NCBI GenBank assembly: GCA_949318235.1
Contig: OX439131.1
Span: forward strand, 22,960,802-23,024,801
DNA from: Ecdyonurus torrentis
Taxonomy: Eukaryota > Arthropoda > Insecta > Ephemeroptera > Heptageniidae
DNA length: 64,000 nt
Direction: 5' to 3'
In this document: one piece after another, positions 1 through 20,651 of the stretch
Numbering within the stretch: position 1 is the first letter of the stretch
Layout: each line of letters begins with the position of its first letter
The notes under the pieces: model-generated
The model's database searches: none
The model's input: only the letters and a program-made list of their open reading frames with translations
Told to the model about the DNA's origin: nothing
Made by a program: the position numbers and the translations under genes

Positions 1-949
1 AGAATAAGCACTTTTGAAATATATAAAATTTTAATAATAATAATAAAACGTTTAAATGTTACCTATTTTATAAACTGATACATGAATTTTAATAAGCATA
101 TAAAATTTTAGTTAAAATATAATAATATGTATATTACAAAAACACATAGCAATTTAAATTGTTGAATTAATAATTTAGCTCTGTAACAAAAATTTACGTA
201 ATAAAATTATTACTAAGCAAATATTTACTTTTCACTGATTAAAAATTTAATCTAAAAATTTCTATTGATATAAAAAAAAGAGAATAAATATATATATAAA
301 AAAAATGAAAATTTCATATTGTATATGCGTACATTCCAATTATTACAACAATATAACTTTTTTTTATTATTATTATTTTTGAGTGCGTCCCTTGAAGCTC
401 CCTATACATAGATCTTCTTCCCTTGGGGCGTGAGAGTAGCAATAAAATACAGAAACTTTCGTTACCCAACACACAACCTACCACTTCACTTTTGTTTTAA
501 CATATCGTAACCCTAATAGTTTTACGACGAACGATATGCATAAAAATAATATTTTTAAAATGTAAAATATAAACTTATATAAATATATATATACACACTA
601 ATGTTAAAAAATATGAATGAGTATATTATAATTTTAAACATTTATAGTATTTATTTGTTAAAATTATGCATGGTACTATAGTACTAACATTCTTGTTATG
701 CATATATACATTATTTTTACACTGATGATTATTACTTGCTTTTACAGCATGTATATTATCATGTTTCTTATATGTAAATATTAAATATGTTTTGTATACA
801 TAATTTACATAAAATATATATCCCATAAGAGAAGAGAGAAAAATAGGGTCAAATGTAAAACATAATTTAATGTTGCTTCAAATTTAAATTTTCACTTGTA
901 TATAAATGTTATGTCATAAAGAGTAAAATATATGGCTTTAAAGTCAATC

Positions 950-980
<31 letters not shown>

Positions 981-1831
981 GGGAGATATTTTGTTCGAGT
1001 TTTCATTCATGGTGACTGTGTTTTCGTTTTACTTTGACGCTTAACTCATAATTACTTTTTATTATTTTAAACTCAAAAGCTAAATAAATATTACACCCAA
1101 AATACTGTATACACATTGACTTGCCGTTTTGAAACTAGTTTAATATTTGTTTAATTAAAATTTTATAAAGTAGGTTGAAATATAATAATTATATAAAAAA
1201 AAATCTTTGATATAAAATTTTTATTTTATAACTACTCTAAGCTTTTGCTTTTTGAATGCTTAAAAATTCAATGTCAGGCATAATAAATTTTTAATAGAAA
1301 ATTAATGTTGTGGGTGTATGTACGATAACACAATATATATATATATATATATAAATTATTTTTATTTAGACGAGTAAACTACTACGAGTGGTAACCTGAC
1401 ACTGATAAGTGGGTTTTCAACAAAAACATACAATATTATTGATACAAAATAGGTGTAGATTAGTGTAATAAGAAACAATTTTGAAATACATATTATATGT
1501 ATATAAAAATTTGAAGATGAAAAAAAATCGTTTAACTTTTTATTTATGTTGATAACTGTTGATATGAATGAGTAGGTACTGACGATCAATCATACTCAAA
1601 ATACTCTATAAAACAATATTTATGCACACTATATTATGTAAGAATGATTACTAAAGTGAGTACCTCAACTCAAGTATGTATTTTTATTAAAAGGAATAGA
1701 CCAGAAGAAAACATAATCATTTATATCACAAAACACTTGATAGGACTTATATAAATAACTTTAGTTTGTCTCAGCAGTGATCAGAAAACTTTTATTTATG
1801 CAACTCGCACAACATTTTTTACTAATTTTTG
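1..1831. other. AT-rich DNA without a recognisable gene
   Basis: Contains a slightly GC-richer patch at about 380-530 (GAGTGCGTCCCTTGAAG onward) without an open frame or clear splice sites, a poly-T run at 950-974 and a short (TA)n at 1332-1353. Short frames here have no family features. Confidence 0.6.
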
Positions 1832-1855
1832 CATGTTTCTGACGTCAGAAACATG
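1832..1855. promoter_or_regulatory. 24-bp perfect palindrome centred on TGACGTCA
   Basis: CATGTTTCTGAC is followed directly by its reverse complement GTCAGAAACATG with no spacer. The centre TGACGTCA (1840-1847) is the full cAMP-response element bound by CREB/ATF bZIP dimers. An uninterrupted 24-bp palindrome with GC-containing core is very unlikely by chance. Binding is inferred from the motif alone. Confidence 0.7.
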
Positions 1856-3310
1856 AATAGTCACGCAAAGTGCATACTTTACAGTATTTTCACACTCTCT
1901 CGTGGGGCTACATTAGCATTCTGGTATAAATTGTCAACAGTTTTGAAGATCCCATTTCGTGTTTATTTATTAAAAAGCACATGTTGTTTTATGTTGTCTA
2001 TGGCTTTAATTGATTCTATTCATTTTACTTTACTCATGAGCGAGAGAACGTTTTTTTAATTGTTAGTACATAAATTACAGGTATTTACAAATGAAAGATT
2101 AAATATTTTATTGACTTCATATATAAATGCTAAATTTTCACGAATTTCCATGACTTTGGGTTGGTTAGAAATCAGAAGTCAATAAAATGTAAAAAGTAAT
2201 GATCAGAATGTGTTTTTGTAATTTTCTACCAGAACTCTTAATTTTTTTTCCTTGTTAGTGCTGAACATGCACATTTAAAAATAGGAAATTTACATATATT
2301 TTTTAGCCTTACTAATACAAGATGACAGTTGTATCCCAATGGAGAAAAATACAACTAAATTTTGTATACCAAAATTACCATCTTATACTGTCATCTAAAA
2401 AAAAAAAAGTCTACATAACAATGCTAGGAAAAGGTTTAGGCTACTAAGGAAAAGAAAAATATATAAAATTTGTATGAGAATAAACGTAGGTTTTTCTTAT
2501 TTTACCCTTGACGCTACTTAAATACCATTTTATTTTTGGGAAGAATTTTTTGTTTCAAAGTCAGATATGTGTAATTTATTATTCAACAATCGTTTGGAGT
2601 AAAATATATTTTATATTATATAAATTATATATATATATAATATATAGTATATAATATAAACATTGAATTGAAATCTGTAGTTAATTTTTAATTGTTTTAT
2701 TCACTGTTATTAAATGTTTCTTCAAATAGTTGAAATGATTTATAATTATAATAACGAGTACTTTTCATATTATAATTCTGTTTTGTTCTAGTTGAAATTA
2801 AAATAGACTTTTTTTATGCATATATTTTAATTTATAACACTGTAATCTTACAGCTCAATATACATTTTTTTATGTAATTAATGCTGAACCTTTTTCATTA
2901 ATATCAAATAACGTAGACTGCTCTGTTATAGATATGAATGTGTTTTTGTTTTGTATATAAAGTATTATATTTAGAATTTTTACATGAATTTCATTATATT
3001 CTAACTTTTTGTATTACTTAATAAATATGTCATTCTATATTCGTCACATAAAATTTACATAAAAAGTAGCTTCAGAATATCACTGTTATGAAAATTTTCA
3101 GGACGGGGTGAAAAAAAAAAGTAGAAAAGAAGAAGTTATTTTTACCCATAATAACAGTATACTATACTTCAATGTGAATACATTCAAAAATCGATTTTTA
3201 TGTAAAATACTAGGACAAAAAATTTTAAGATGAAAATCTTACGTTTGTTCCATCTAAGGAAAAATATAAAAATGTTGCTGAGTCGTTCAACAAGTTTTTT
3301 GTCTCTCTCT

Positions 3311-3345
<35 letters not shown>

Positions 3346-5569
3346 TTTTCATCGCTGTTGAAGTTTTACAGTAAATTTTTTTGGCAGTTACGCTTGTGAT
3401 TCTTACAGTAAACAAAGCAATTTTGAATAAGAAAATAATATTTTATACGTATTTATGTTAAATTAACATTTTATGCGCAAAAGTAAATAATAGTCTTAAG
3501 ACGACATACGCAGAAATATTATGAAAAATTAAAACAATACTCTATAAGAAATAGGTGTGATAATAAAGTAATTTTTAAGGTTAAATATATACACAAATGT
3601 TTATATACTTGTGCACAATTTTGAGTAAATTTTGACTTGAGTAAAATTTTAATCATTGAAACTAACAAAAGTTATGTATGTACATAATTTTACTTGTTGT
3701 TAAAGTTTACGTGTTTACACTTGTCACTCCACATATAAAATAATTCAGAAATGGTATATCACATTGTCTATACCTTTGAGTAAATTTCATCATATTCAAA
3801 ATTCACAAAATTTACGTTTGGTAAATAGTAAGAAAATATTACACGTTGAAATGAACATTTGACAAAATGAAATTTTAATAATTTCTTACACAGTGACGTT
3901 GTTTTTATCGTACATGATAAAGTAAATAAAATCATGACATTGCAAAGTTCGCACAGTAACAAAATTTTGCTTACACTCAACTGCGCTTAGTATTGGTATT
4001 TAGAGAGCTAATGTAGAAATATATAACTTGAAAATTAACTATTATTTTCCAAGATTTTTGCTAAGAAAAAATAAAGTTATTATATTGTATTTAATTTACA
4101 ATATTACTTTACAAACTTTTCTTTAATTATATTTTTCATAATTATTAACTGTTCATAAAAAGTCATACTTAATTAAAATGGAAAAGAGCGTGAGTGTATA
4201 TTAAATTATAAAAGTAAACTTGACATTTACGCAATACAGTTTGTAGATATAATTTTTAATTTTATGTTCTTTTATATAGTGCTTCTTTATGTAATTTACT
4301 GTGTGAATTTTTAGTTATAAATAATACTTAAATATGTAAATAATAAACTATAGAAACCACTTTAAAAAATATCAAGCATATATATAAAATTTCAGATCCA
4401 TTGAAGCATTGTAATTTAAAATTACAAATATAAACTAAAATTATATAGTATTTACAAATATAATCTAAATTTATTAAATAAAAAATCTTTTGTAAATACA
4501 GTAGCATAAAAAAAAGCGCTCAAGGTTTTCATGTATTTTCATTTCACATTTAATGAAGCGTATAATACGTATTTAATTAAAATCTAAATTCTGCTTTTAT
4601 TAAAATAAAAATATCTAAATACTTTTTTTAAAAAGAGAAAATAAATATTGAAAAAAAAATGTAAGATAACATTCAGTTTAAAAACATAAAAAGTTTCAAT
4701 TAATGAAACCACTATTTTAATTGTATTTAGGAAAAAAAATTATAATAAAATAGTTTTTTTTTTTTTTTTTTTTTTTTTACTCAATACTATTTTAATAAGT
4801 TTTATTTTTACTGCAGAATAAGCATCTAAAATTTAATTAAAAAGTTTTCTCGATTGTGATTACGAATGAGTAAGATGAATTCAATAATGATTAACGTTAA
4901 AGTCACATTCATTTAAGTCACTTATCAATCCTTTCCCAGTGTTTATTTAATTTAAATTGATTTCATTTAAAATATAGGTTATATATTATAGAATACTTTT
5001 TAATGGAAGTTTATTTGTACTCTATTACATATTTTTAATTAAAATGCAATGGAAAACTTTTTTTTTTTTAACTTATGTATTAAAGAAGTAACTTAAGTAA
5101 AAAAACATTGTTAATGAGAATTAATTTGACCCCTCAAAGGATTTAGTAAGATAATGAAATAGTTACAGTTATTACTTCAATGAAACATAACAATTGTTTT
5201 ATTAACTAGTAAACAAATAAAGAGAAACAATACTATAATAATAAAACGATAATTATTATTCTGCTCACCCGTATATAAAAAAAAATTATAACAAAACACT
5301 ACTTTTTGGAAAAAAATCTGATAAATAATATTTTTTGATATTATTGTTTAAAATACTACAATAAACAATTATGTTGTTATAGAATAATATTTATGTAGTG
5401 AAATGATATGAAAATTTTAGTGAAAAAAAGTGAACATTAATATTGTTAGCTTTTATTGAAATATAAAGTTTGTAAATAATAATATAAACTATAGATTACA
5501 AAGCATACTGTAGCCGTATAATATAACATATATAAAATAATATTATAATATTAAATATATTTACGTATA

Positions 5570-5573
<4 letters not shown>
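1856..5573. other. AT-rich DNA without a recognisable gene
   Basis: Holds poly-T runs at 3314-3342 (after a short CT run) and 4754-4778. A small dyad, AGATGACAGT near 2320 and ACTGTCATCT near 2387, could form a loose hairpin. No coding signal is seen. Confidence 0.6.

Positions 5574-5660
<87 letters not shown>
5574..5660. repeat. (TA)n microsatellite, about 87 bp
   Basis: Uninterrupted TA dinucleotides between an AT-rich flank and CGAATATCAG. Self-complementary, so prone to cruciform formation and length change. Confidence 0.97.
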
Positions 5661-5661
<1 letters not shown>

Positions 5662-5925
5662 GAATATCAGACAACCAAAGTACAAGCTTTTAATATTTTA
5701 TCACCTTTATTAATCTAATATATTATATGAAATATAATTATACTACTTTTTAGAAACTCATAAAATTACAACTAAAAGCATTTTTAATAATACTGTAATA
5801 TTAATACTGTATTTCTATGATACAAAATTGATAAGATTTTTATTTTCAAGCAAGCAAAGTTTGAAACAGTTTGTGGTTTTCATCTTACGACAAAATATAA
5901 TTGATATAGTTTGGAATCAAGGAAG

Positions 5926-6060
5926 TGACGTCACATATCGTAAAATGTAGAGTGTTTGGGTGATGTGTCACCAAGAGTTGATGCACATTGCCTTGTGTGT
6001 GTTTGCCACCTTCGCTACGCCTCTTCATTCTGCACAAAATAAATATTTGCATCAACTCTT
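5926..6060. promoter_or_regulatory. CRE palindrome next to a 13-bp inverted repeat
   Basis: TGACGTCA lies at 5926-5933. AAGAGTTGATGCA (5973-5985) and TGCATCAACTCTT (6048-6060) are exact inverted repeats 62 bp apart in a locally GC-richer segment that ends in poly-T (6068-6097). It may be a small regulatory cluster or a decayed hairpin. No start site or gene is recognised beside it. Confidence 0.4.
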
Positions 6061-6063
6061 TCC

Positions 6064-6100
<37 letters not shown>

Positions 6101-7532
6101 CATCTAATATACCATTTAAAGTTAAAAATGTATTTAGTTTTTACTTTAACATTCTTAACTTTATAAAAACTAAATTAAGTAATTTAGAAAAAAATTAAAC
6201 TGTTTAATTAAGCTTTTAAATATATACTTTGTGGGTTGTACCATTTTTAGTTTTAAGGGAAGCTAAAACTGTGTTATCTTGAGTATACTTTTAAAAATAA
6301 TTACTCATAATATACATATTTTTTGTCTTAAAAAAGATAAAGGTGGATAAAATGTTAGAAAAGTTGTTTCATTTTATATAAGCTTTGACTCAAAAAAGGG
6401 TAATTAAATTAGTTTTAAACACATTTGATTTAAATTAAAAATTAACTTCAGACAGTTGCTAATTTATCAGAACTTTTAGTTACTAGAGGATAAAAGTGCA
6501 AAATAAAAGTGTTTTCGTCTTCTAAAAATTTCCGGGTTTTTAAGTTGCAATATTATTAAATTTTAGAATTTGTACAAATATAATATAATCGTTTTAAAAG
6601 TTTAATATGTTTTAATTAAAATGTCATATGACTTTTAAGTCCAATATTTAAAAATAATTACACAGATTTTTATAATTATTTTCTATATTAACTTACTGGA
6701 AGCATTGCTTTTTTTATACATCAAATTGAAAAGGTTTTCAGAAAACAAATTAATTGTTTTTTTTTTAGCATCAGAAAACATAGAAGTGCTTTACAGATTT
6801 AACATTAACTATATAAAAGTAAACTGTTGGTTATATAAAAAAGAGAAATATATAAAAATGTTATTAACAAGGTGATTGAGAATCCCAGGTAAAAATTTGT
6901 TTTGTCAATTTTATATTGACTGATACAGACTACTAGAAGGTGTTGATAGCTTATAGCGGATGTAAACATCGACATCGAATACTTAAAGACTAAAGACATA
7001 AGCTTCGAAGAAGAAGAAGAAGAAAAAAATGCGGTTGTAAAGCTTTTTTTTTTACTCTCTCTCTTTTCTTTTCCTTTTTCTTTATAATACATATATTTTT
7101 GACTCTGCGTTGTTATATATAAATCATAGTTGGAAGTATTAGTATAGAATAAAGCAGCTGACTATTTCTTTGGTTAGAGACGCCACCCGCCTGGCGCCAA
7201 CCAATACAAATACACACAACAGTATTAGAGTGACAAGTATTGAAAGTGAGAAAAAAATTCAAACGTGTATAAAAAATATTTTCAAAGAAGATCCATCATC
7301 AAAGATACAGAAAGACTAAGAAAAAAAATATAAACAAAAAATAATATATAATATTTTTTTATCTTTTTTTGAAAAAGAGATTTTGTTTGATACATGATGT
7401 ATTTCATAATATATGTGCAATGCTTATTCATGACAGTATAATGGTTTAGGGAATTGTATTGTTCCATATGGAAAAGTTTGCTGAAATTTTGTATTGTTCA
7501 GGTATGCAAAAAAAAAAGTATGAATGTTTTTA

Positions 7533-7569
<37 letters not shown>

Positions 7570-9424
7570 ACTGCTCTCTCGTCTGCCCTTACAAAAAAAA
7601 TATACAAAATTTATTCTGTAGGGAATGAAAGAGAAAGAAAAATTTAACATGTTAACATGAAAAAATTTAAAATTGGAATCTGCAATTCTAACGTACTATA
7701 CTTGTAATAATTTTATACTCCTTCTATTTAAATTCGCAATACATAATTTAAATTGCTTTCATTATGAACCACATAATAATTCTCTTTAAATTGAGAATTC
7801 GATACTAATGCGTTTGATTATTATCAAATTAGATGATATTTTGAGAAATAAAAAGTTTTACATTACATCTTAAAAAGTTTTAGGTTCATATTGGAAATAC
7901 AAAACTTTTCAACATTTTTTTTCCTTGTAAGATATATAATACGAAAGATCAATGATATAAAAGTTCTCTCTTAATATTCTTTTCACCCTCTGACTAAACA
8001 TGAATAATTCTAACAGATAAAATCAATTCACAATTTGTTAAAAATCCGATAATAAGATTGTGATTTGCCTTAAACCAATAAAAGTTTTTTTTTTTTTTAA
8101 TACATTTCCACACAAAATTTATAATAATCTAGATTTCCAATAATGAATTTTTGTTCTTTAATATTTTTAACAATGGAAAATGCTTAAAAGTTACATGACT
8201 TTAAATAACAAGGATTTTAAAGTTTTACCAGAAATTTTGTATCTGCCATCATAATATTTTCAACGCTTATTTTTTTTTTTCAATATAAATATTATTACCT
8301 TATAACATTTCACTGTGTGAATACTAATAATAAATGAAAAAAGACGATGAAATTATATACAATTTTTATTTTGAAATAAAGTGAGTCCAGTTTCATAATC
8401 ATTAATCATTACTTCAAAGGTATTTTCAAAAACAAGTAACACCAGTAAATTAGTATTTGTAGTAGCATCCTTTGTTGTTATACAATACAAATAAAGTTTT
8501 AACTGTACAATATAATTCCTATATAATTATTAACAAAGCCTTTATACTGGTAGTGAGAAAATTCTATATTTCAAAGGAAATCAAAGTAAATATATGGTAT
8601 TCGAAACAAGTAAATATTTGTATAATGGAGTCTAAATTTTAAGTTATGCCACACTAAAAAAAAAAGCATATTGTTTGTAATTTTACTGTAATTATACTAT
8701 AATGATCCAAAATTATGTAAAATAATATAGCGTAGGTTGTTTGTATACACGTATTTAGACGATGCTGTAAAATTGTCTTGTTAATATTGTTAATAATTAA
8801 TTGGGCTATAATTACGATTTTATCTGGTACTCCAGGCATAATTACTACTTTTTATAACCTTATTTCACGTGGTTTTTTTATTAATATTTTACATTGGTTC
8901 AGAAATAGAATATATTCTGCCACAAATTATGAAACATTCGATTTATTTGGTATGTTGTATTTATTACTAAATATTATTATTTGAATAATTAATATAACTT
9001 GTTAAATTATAACGCACAAAATGGAACCTCCGAAACTGATGATAGTTTTCACCAAGACCCAAATTTGACCATGTATAAGAGAGCGCTAAATAACTGCAAT
9101 ATAAGCCCTTTTTTTATTTCATTATGACGACATGATGAGATGATATTTAATAGAAAATGTTGCAATCGTTTGCACAAGTTGAATTTTTCTATGACTTTCC
9201 ACAACGATACAAATGGGTTGTGGAACAAATTTATTTGTTTATTCTTGCAAGTTCCATGCACAGTATATGGTTCCATGTAGTGATTTGTAAAATAAAAAGC
9301 AATGTTTTTCAGCATAAAGGATATCTTTAACTTTGAAATGTATATAATGTACGTACAGTTTGTTTTTATTTTTGTGGACACAATATATTATAGAAGTTGT
9401 ATAAAAGTTGAAGATACTTTTGTC
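6061..9424. other. AT-rich DNA without a recognisable gene
   Basis: Contains poly-T at 6068-6097, a GAA/AG-rich patch at 7005-7030, a (CT)n tract at 7535-7565 and a compact GC-rich patch at about 7178-7205 (GACGCCACCCGCCTGGCGCC followed by AACCAAT, a CCAAT-box match). The last could be promoter-like, but no exon is evident after it. Short frames here lack family features. Confidence 0.55.
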
Positions 9425-9509
9425 TAGATGTGTACCACAGTACGTGGTGGCTCCATACGGCCAGACCGGACGAACGGATGGGACGATCGTTCCCAACAGT
9501 GGTACTATG

Positions 9510-9716
9510 TCAGTCTGTTCTGTATATTTAGCTGAGCTGCTATATTATAGCCTTTAGTGTTAAGTTAGTGTTGAAAGTATGTGCACCGTCACTATGCATC
9601 TCTCTACTACTTTTACTCAGTAGTTTGCAAACTTTCTTTCTTGTAAGCTGGATACTTCGTGCTGTTGCAGTAGTTCGTGTTTAAAACGAGATGAAGCCAT
9701 TATACCTACAATACAG
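9510..9716 (+). promoter_or_regulatory. Candidate TATA-less promoter and first exon
   Basis: TCAGTC at 9510-9515 fits the arthropod initiator. It follows a local GC-rich stretch (about 9425-9505, with GGCCAGACCGGACG) that contrasts with the AT-rich surroundings. About 205 bp of balanced-composition sequence follows, with an ATG at 9691 (ATGAAGCCATTATACCTAC) and a plausible donor ATACAG|GTAGAG at 9717. The open part would encode MKPLYLQY plus two bases, so the next exon would start in phase 2. No TATA box is seen near -30. The product is unknown. This could equally be an unrelated GC-rich island. Confidence 0.35.
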
Positions 9717-15482
<5,766 letters not shown>

Positions 15483-15484
15483 GA

Positions 15485-15581
<97 letters not shown>
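15483..15581. repeat. (GA)n microsatellite with one-base interruptions
   Basis: GA repeats with GGA and AAG interruptions near 15535-15548. Creates artefactual Arg-Glu and Leu-Ser frames on the two strands. Confidence 0.96.
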
Positions 15582-15583
<2 letters not shown>

Positions 15584-16376
15584 ATTGGTGTCCAATTTTT
15601 ACGAGCTCAGCATGTAATGATTAACGTTCTTGACTTGTAGTTTCAAAGTGCGACGACCACACTATTAAAGTCTCCAGAGCTTTAAAATCTCACCATCTTC
15701 AAAATAAACTTTCAGTTTTTATTGTTTTTTTTTTTTTTTTTTTGCTGGTTTGGAACACGTACTTCAATTCTCTTTTATATCCACTTTTTCAAGCTACAAA
15801 ATTGTTGTTTAATTTAAAATTTTATTTTATTCCTTAAAATACAAGAAAGTGTTAGTTTGCCCAAAATATTGAGTGTTCTAAAAGGATACAAAAACTATTA
15901 AAATTTGTTAACGTTTTCTAATTATACAAATAAATCTCTTTTTGGCTTTTATAAATGCTTTGTATTTTTATTTTACACAACACTTTCTTATAATCCAACG
16001 TTTTTACTTGCTCTTGTATTTATAATGAGTTGTTTAATGGGATTTTACACTTTGTGGATAAAATAATCGGCTTGAAATGAGATGTTTTACTATGGGAATT
16101 AGAGACTTAAAAAAAAAAAAAAAAAAATCATTGTATAGAATTATACAGGGTTATACTTGTTAATACTATTAAAGTGTACGCTGGTGTTAACGCTTTTAAA
16201 GTGAAAATATTACTTTTTAATAAGTTTGAAAAACAATTTAACTGGCTTATTTTGTTATACCATATTAAGTATATTCTGTTATATATACGTGGAGTATAAT
16301 TGAAAATTAAGCCTAGCTTTTTCATTCTATAATATATATATTTTCAAAGAGTCTCGTAAAAAGAAGATTGATTTAT

Positions 16377-16427
<51 letters not shown>

Positions 16428-19400
16428 GAGATTAATGAATTTCTGGCCAATTCGAAAAGGAAAGAAAAAGTTTACCGAAAACGTTTTGACATGTTTTAGT
16501 ACATTTTAGAAACAAATTGAAATGGGTAAAAAACATTTCTCATTTCTATAAAATATGAGTTATTATACAGAGGGTATAAAATACTTGTTTATATCAAGTT
16601 AATGTCAATGAAAATATAAATATATAAATATAAATTCATCTACAGCAATGAAATTGTATTCATGCTGTGAGTTTATCACGTTAACCAGGTCCTTGAGGTG
16701 GGTAAGCAAGCAATTAGTGGCAAATGTTTGTGAGTGTGGTCGTTATAGAGTATAGGCGAACTGACGAGGTCGTCTAATATGTTGACCAAGAACAAACATG
16801 GCGCCGCCCCGGTGCTAATACCAAAGATGACGTGTTTTCTCTCTCTCTCTCTCTTTCTTTCTCTCTCTCATCTTATTTTTTATTGTGTTGATAGTTTTGC
16901 TCTTGTTGATCAACTAATATACGTATAATGACATCGTTTTACTTGATAACCTTGTAATAAATTGCCAATTTGTTTTATATTAAACCTTTATATATATGAA
17001 GTAGAATGGGAGAAATCTTAATGACTTAATATAAAAAATAATTTAGATTTATACTTTATTATTAATATTTTTGCCTTACAATTTTTAATTTTTGTTGTTG
17101 TTTATATTTCATGTAAAAGTTATATTTATTTTAATTAAATACATGAGCTATATAATATATTATATACGAAAGAAAGCTTGCTACACCAGCTGTTTTTGGT
17201 TGTATGTATTTTATTGTTGCGGTCCTATGTAAAATATAGTTTCATAAAAATATATATATTGTACGGCATAAAAATAATACATGATATAAATTTTTTATAA
17301 ATGAAAACATGTATAGGCATATTATTATGTAGGTCAGTTAGAGTATAAAGAATTAAAATTTCATATTTGAAAATTTGTTTGATACACCCACCCTGTATTT
17401 GCAAAATCAACAGCAATATTCATGCACCATTAAGTAAACCTAAATTGTAACCATCATTAAGTAACTATACTGTACACACACACACCACTAATATTAACAA
17501 GTCATATTTAATTTATATAAAGTAATAATGAACCATGACGATTACTATTATTATACGTTTTAATAAAGCACGTAAATTTGTAATATTCATAATGAAATAA
17601 TTATATTACGTAGAAGATAATATATCTTTTTTAAAAATTATAATTATTTTAATACTAAATGTAATGTATTTTTAATTACTTTATATCTATATGTTAAAAA
17701 GAATGTTAGGTATATAATACAAATAAATTACTTCATTATTATAATAAATTTTTCATTACTACTTTGTTATATTTGTATTTTTTTTAAATACATGTTATTA
17801 GAAAACAAAATTTTTATGTTAAAACAAATTATTAAATAATGAAAGGAATTTAAAAATGCATAAGTAAAATAAATAAATAAAACATTACCAATTATATAAA
17901 AATTGAAAAATTAACTGAACTAATAATTTATTTAAAAGTAGTGATGAATCATTAGCAGTACTGAAACTTTTATTAAATGAAATTATTATTTAAAATAAAT
18001 TTATTCTTAGAAAACTTTATAAAGTTTTTTTTTTTTTCAAGAGTTGATTTTATAACTTTTGGAATGAACGAAAAATAGATATGAAGCCTTTTCTCACCTA
18101 GATTTTTTTTTTTTTTTTTTTTTTTTTTTGTAAGACATCACGTTGAAAATGATATTCAGAAATGACCTTTGAAAACAACGGTTCCTTCTATTTGTACGTG
18201 CTGTGAAAGATAACAATGACTAAAATCATTGGAAAAGAGAATTCTCGTGGAATTATATGAGGTGAAGATGTATACACATACACTCTAGTATTCGCAGTAG
18301 CATGTGTTCTAGGTTTAGTGGGCCTTGATATTGCACGTGTTTTCCGTATTTTATGTCACATTGGAATAAACTTTTGGTGATGTTCAGATTTTAAAGAGAA
18401 TTTTGAGTAAAAATGGAAAATTGTACTCTTGGTATACGTGCAAAATGATCATTGACTTTTTTTTTTGTTTTTTGTTTGTTTAAAATATATATCAAAAAAT
18501 TTAAACTTTATTAAGATTTCAAACAACTCGTGGAAATTATATCTATTTGATTAATTTAAATAACACTAGTGAATAATAAGAATAATAATCTTTTCGTTTT
18601 ATTTATCTCATCTATAGATATGTCTATCAAAAAGTGACATTATTTGTAATTTATAGAACTTTATAGATTAAAACTTGTGAGAGAATTATTCTAATGTTTA
18701 TTTATTTTACTGTGATTTATAAAAATAGATTCTAAGTAGAGAAACAAGTTCTTTATGATAAGTACATAGTACGTACTGTATAGTGACATTTTTATAAATA
18801 TTTGTGCGACAAGTGTTGTAAATATTTGATAAAGAAATCACAAAACTGCAGTTTAATATTTACAACAGATGTTAAATTGTCAAGTATTATTTGCATATTT
18901 GAAGATTCACACAAATACAATGTCAGTAATATTTATACGTATAAACTTTGTTTGCTATTAACTGATGAAACATAATGGTTCATGTCAATATTACTTTATT
19001 ACGCCCTTCCGTATATATACATAACTACACACTGTACTGTACCACATAAGGATGTCAGCTTTCAAATAAACATTGATTCTTTTGTTGGCATATATATATT
19101 TATACAATAAGACATTTTTCATACACTTCATTTTATTACGTTCTATTTTATTAGCTTTTGTTCTGTAAATTTAAATACATTTAATAAAAGATTGTTTGGT
19201 AAAGTAAAAAAAAAAAAAAAAAAAAAGTCATACTTTTGTTTTCTTTTTTTTTACCTTCTTTTTGTATCTGCAATGCGTTATGGTGTTACTCCCCAAAAGA
19301 AAATTATATGAGCTGCGAAATTGCTTGTTTTATTTAATATTTCCAGTCAAAAAATTTTACGATATAAACATCAATCTTCATATATTTTATTATAATACAT

Positions 19401-19578
19401 AAACTATAAAGGAAATATACAATAAATCGATTTTATATATCGATATTCTTACGATTATTATAGATATTGTATATTGTGTTATTTTTATAGTTATCTTTAT
19501 TTTGAGTATAACTGAATTTTTGACTTACATGAGTTATCAGATAAAGTCGTAAAATGATCTACTATGTACTAAAGGTAA

Positions 19579-19612
<34 letters not shown>

Positions 19613-20651
19613 CATCTTAACCATCCTCCGGTAAACATTGTAAGAGAACTTAATCAAACCATACGCGTTGTATTTCTAGTTGCTAGCGAGGAAACTTAGA
19701 AAATGTTCGTATTTTCTTTTTTTTCCCTGTTTACTTCAGCAGACATTCTTATATAAAACTTGAACCCTTTAAGTTGCTCAAGAAAGAATTGTGGAAAGAA
19801 AAAAAAAAGTACAAGTAAAAAACTCAATTTATTTGTAAGAAAAGGTTACACAAAGAAGGGTTTCTTTTGAATTGCTCTTTTAACAAACTACTACACATTT
19901 ACCATGTGAAAAATACAGTACAAATTTGGTGTTCCAATCTTACTTGTAAGTAATCCAAAAAAGATTTTTGTTGTGTTATTTGTACGGAGAAAAGTTGAAT
20001 TTGTTAATTAATATTTAACTTTTTAAACCTTTAGAGTAATTTAATACAAAAAAAAATCTATCACAATTTAAAAAAATGAACAAAGCAATGCGTTTTCAAT
20101 TAAAAAAAATGTATGAAAATGATACAAATGCAACTTGTAATGTGTTCAGTCTCTTACTTAAAAATGTTTATGATTATTTTAATTTATTATTTATTGCATA
20201 AACTTTCATAAGTCTCACTAAAGTATATACAATTAATAATGTTCTATTTTGTAATTAGATACGTGACAAACTATCATACCTTAATCTGAAATTACAATTC
20301 CATGCGTTTAGTATAAAGTGATAAAATATTCATTAAACCGATCACTTGTCAGTCAGTTCATTATTAAAAATTTAATTATCTATGCTAAAATACATAGACG
20401 CTACACTAGACTTTATACATACTACACATAACACACACACATACATACAACACACATACACAATTAAAATACATAGACAATTATGATATGCTATAATATT
20501 GATGCTTTGTAACATGATTATTATGCAGTACAGCATAAAGCATGTTGTAAATATAAAGAACTCTAATGCAAAAATTGTTGCTAAAATTATACCTTTTTTT
20601 AATGAATTTTGAACGCACGCCGCATTCAGTAACGGACATTCATGACAATCG
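15582..20651. other. AT-rich DNA, several simple repeats, one GC-rich patch
   Basis: Contains poly-T 15724-15743 and 18101-18129, poly-A 16110-16127, 19207-19227 and 19583-19611, and (GA)n 16379-16424. A patch at about 16670-16830 includes AACATGGCGCCGCCCC followed by a CT run. At 16646-16701 a TACAG acceptor and a GG|GTAAGC donor bracket 56 bp with one open frame beginning ATGAAATTG, a weak exon candidate. Confidence 0.5.

Noticed and set aside
1829..2059. 76-codon plus-strand frame
   Set aside because: Starts at TTG, lacks any recognisable domain and is best explained as chance; only the embedded palindrome is notable.
8654..9496. Short frames on both strands around 8.6-9.5 kb
   Set aside because: Hydrophobic, AT-driven composition without family features or conserved start context; typical of random frames in AT-rich DNA.
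16646..16701. Possible 56-bp exon with ATGAAATTG start
   Set aside because: Acceptor and donor are acceptable, but composition is mixed, the frame is short and no partner exon is visible.
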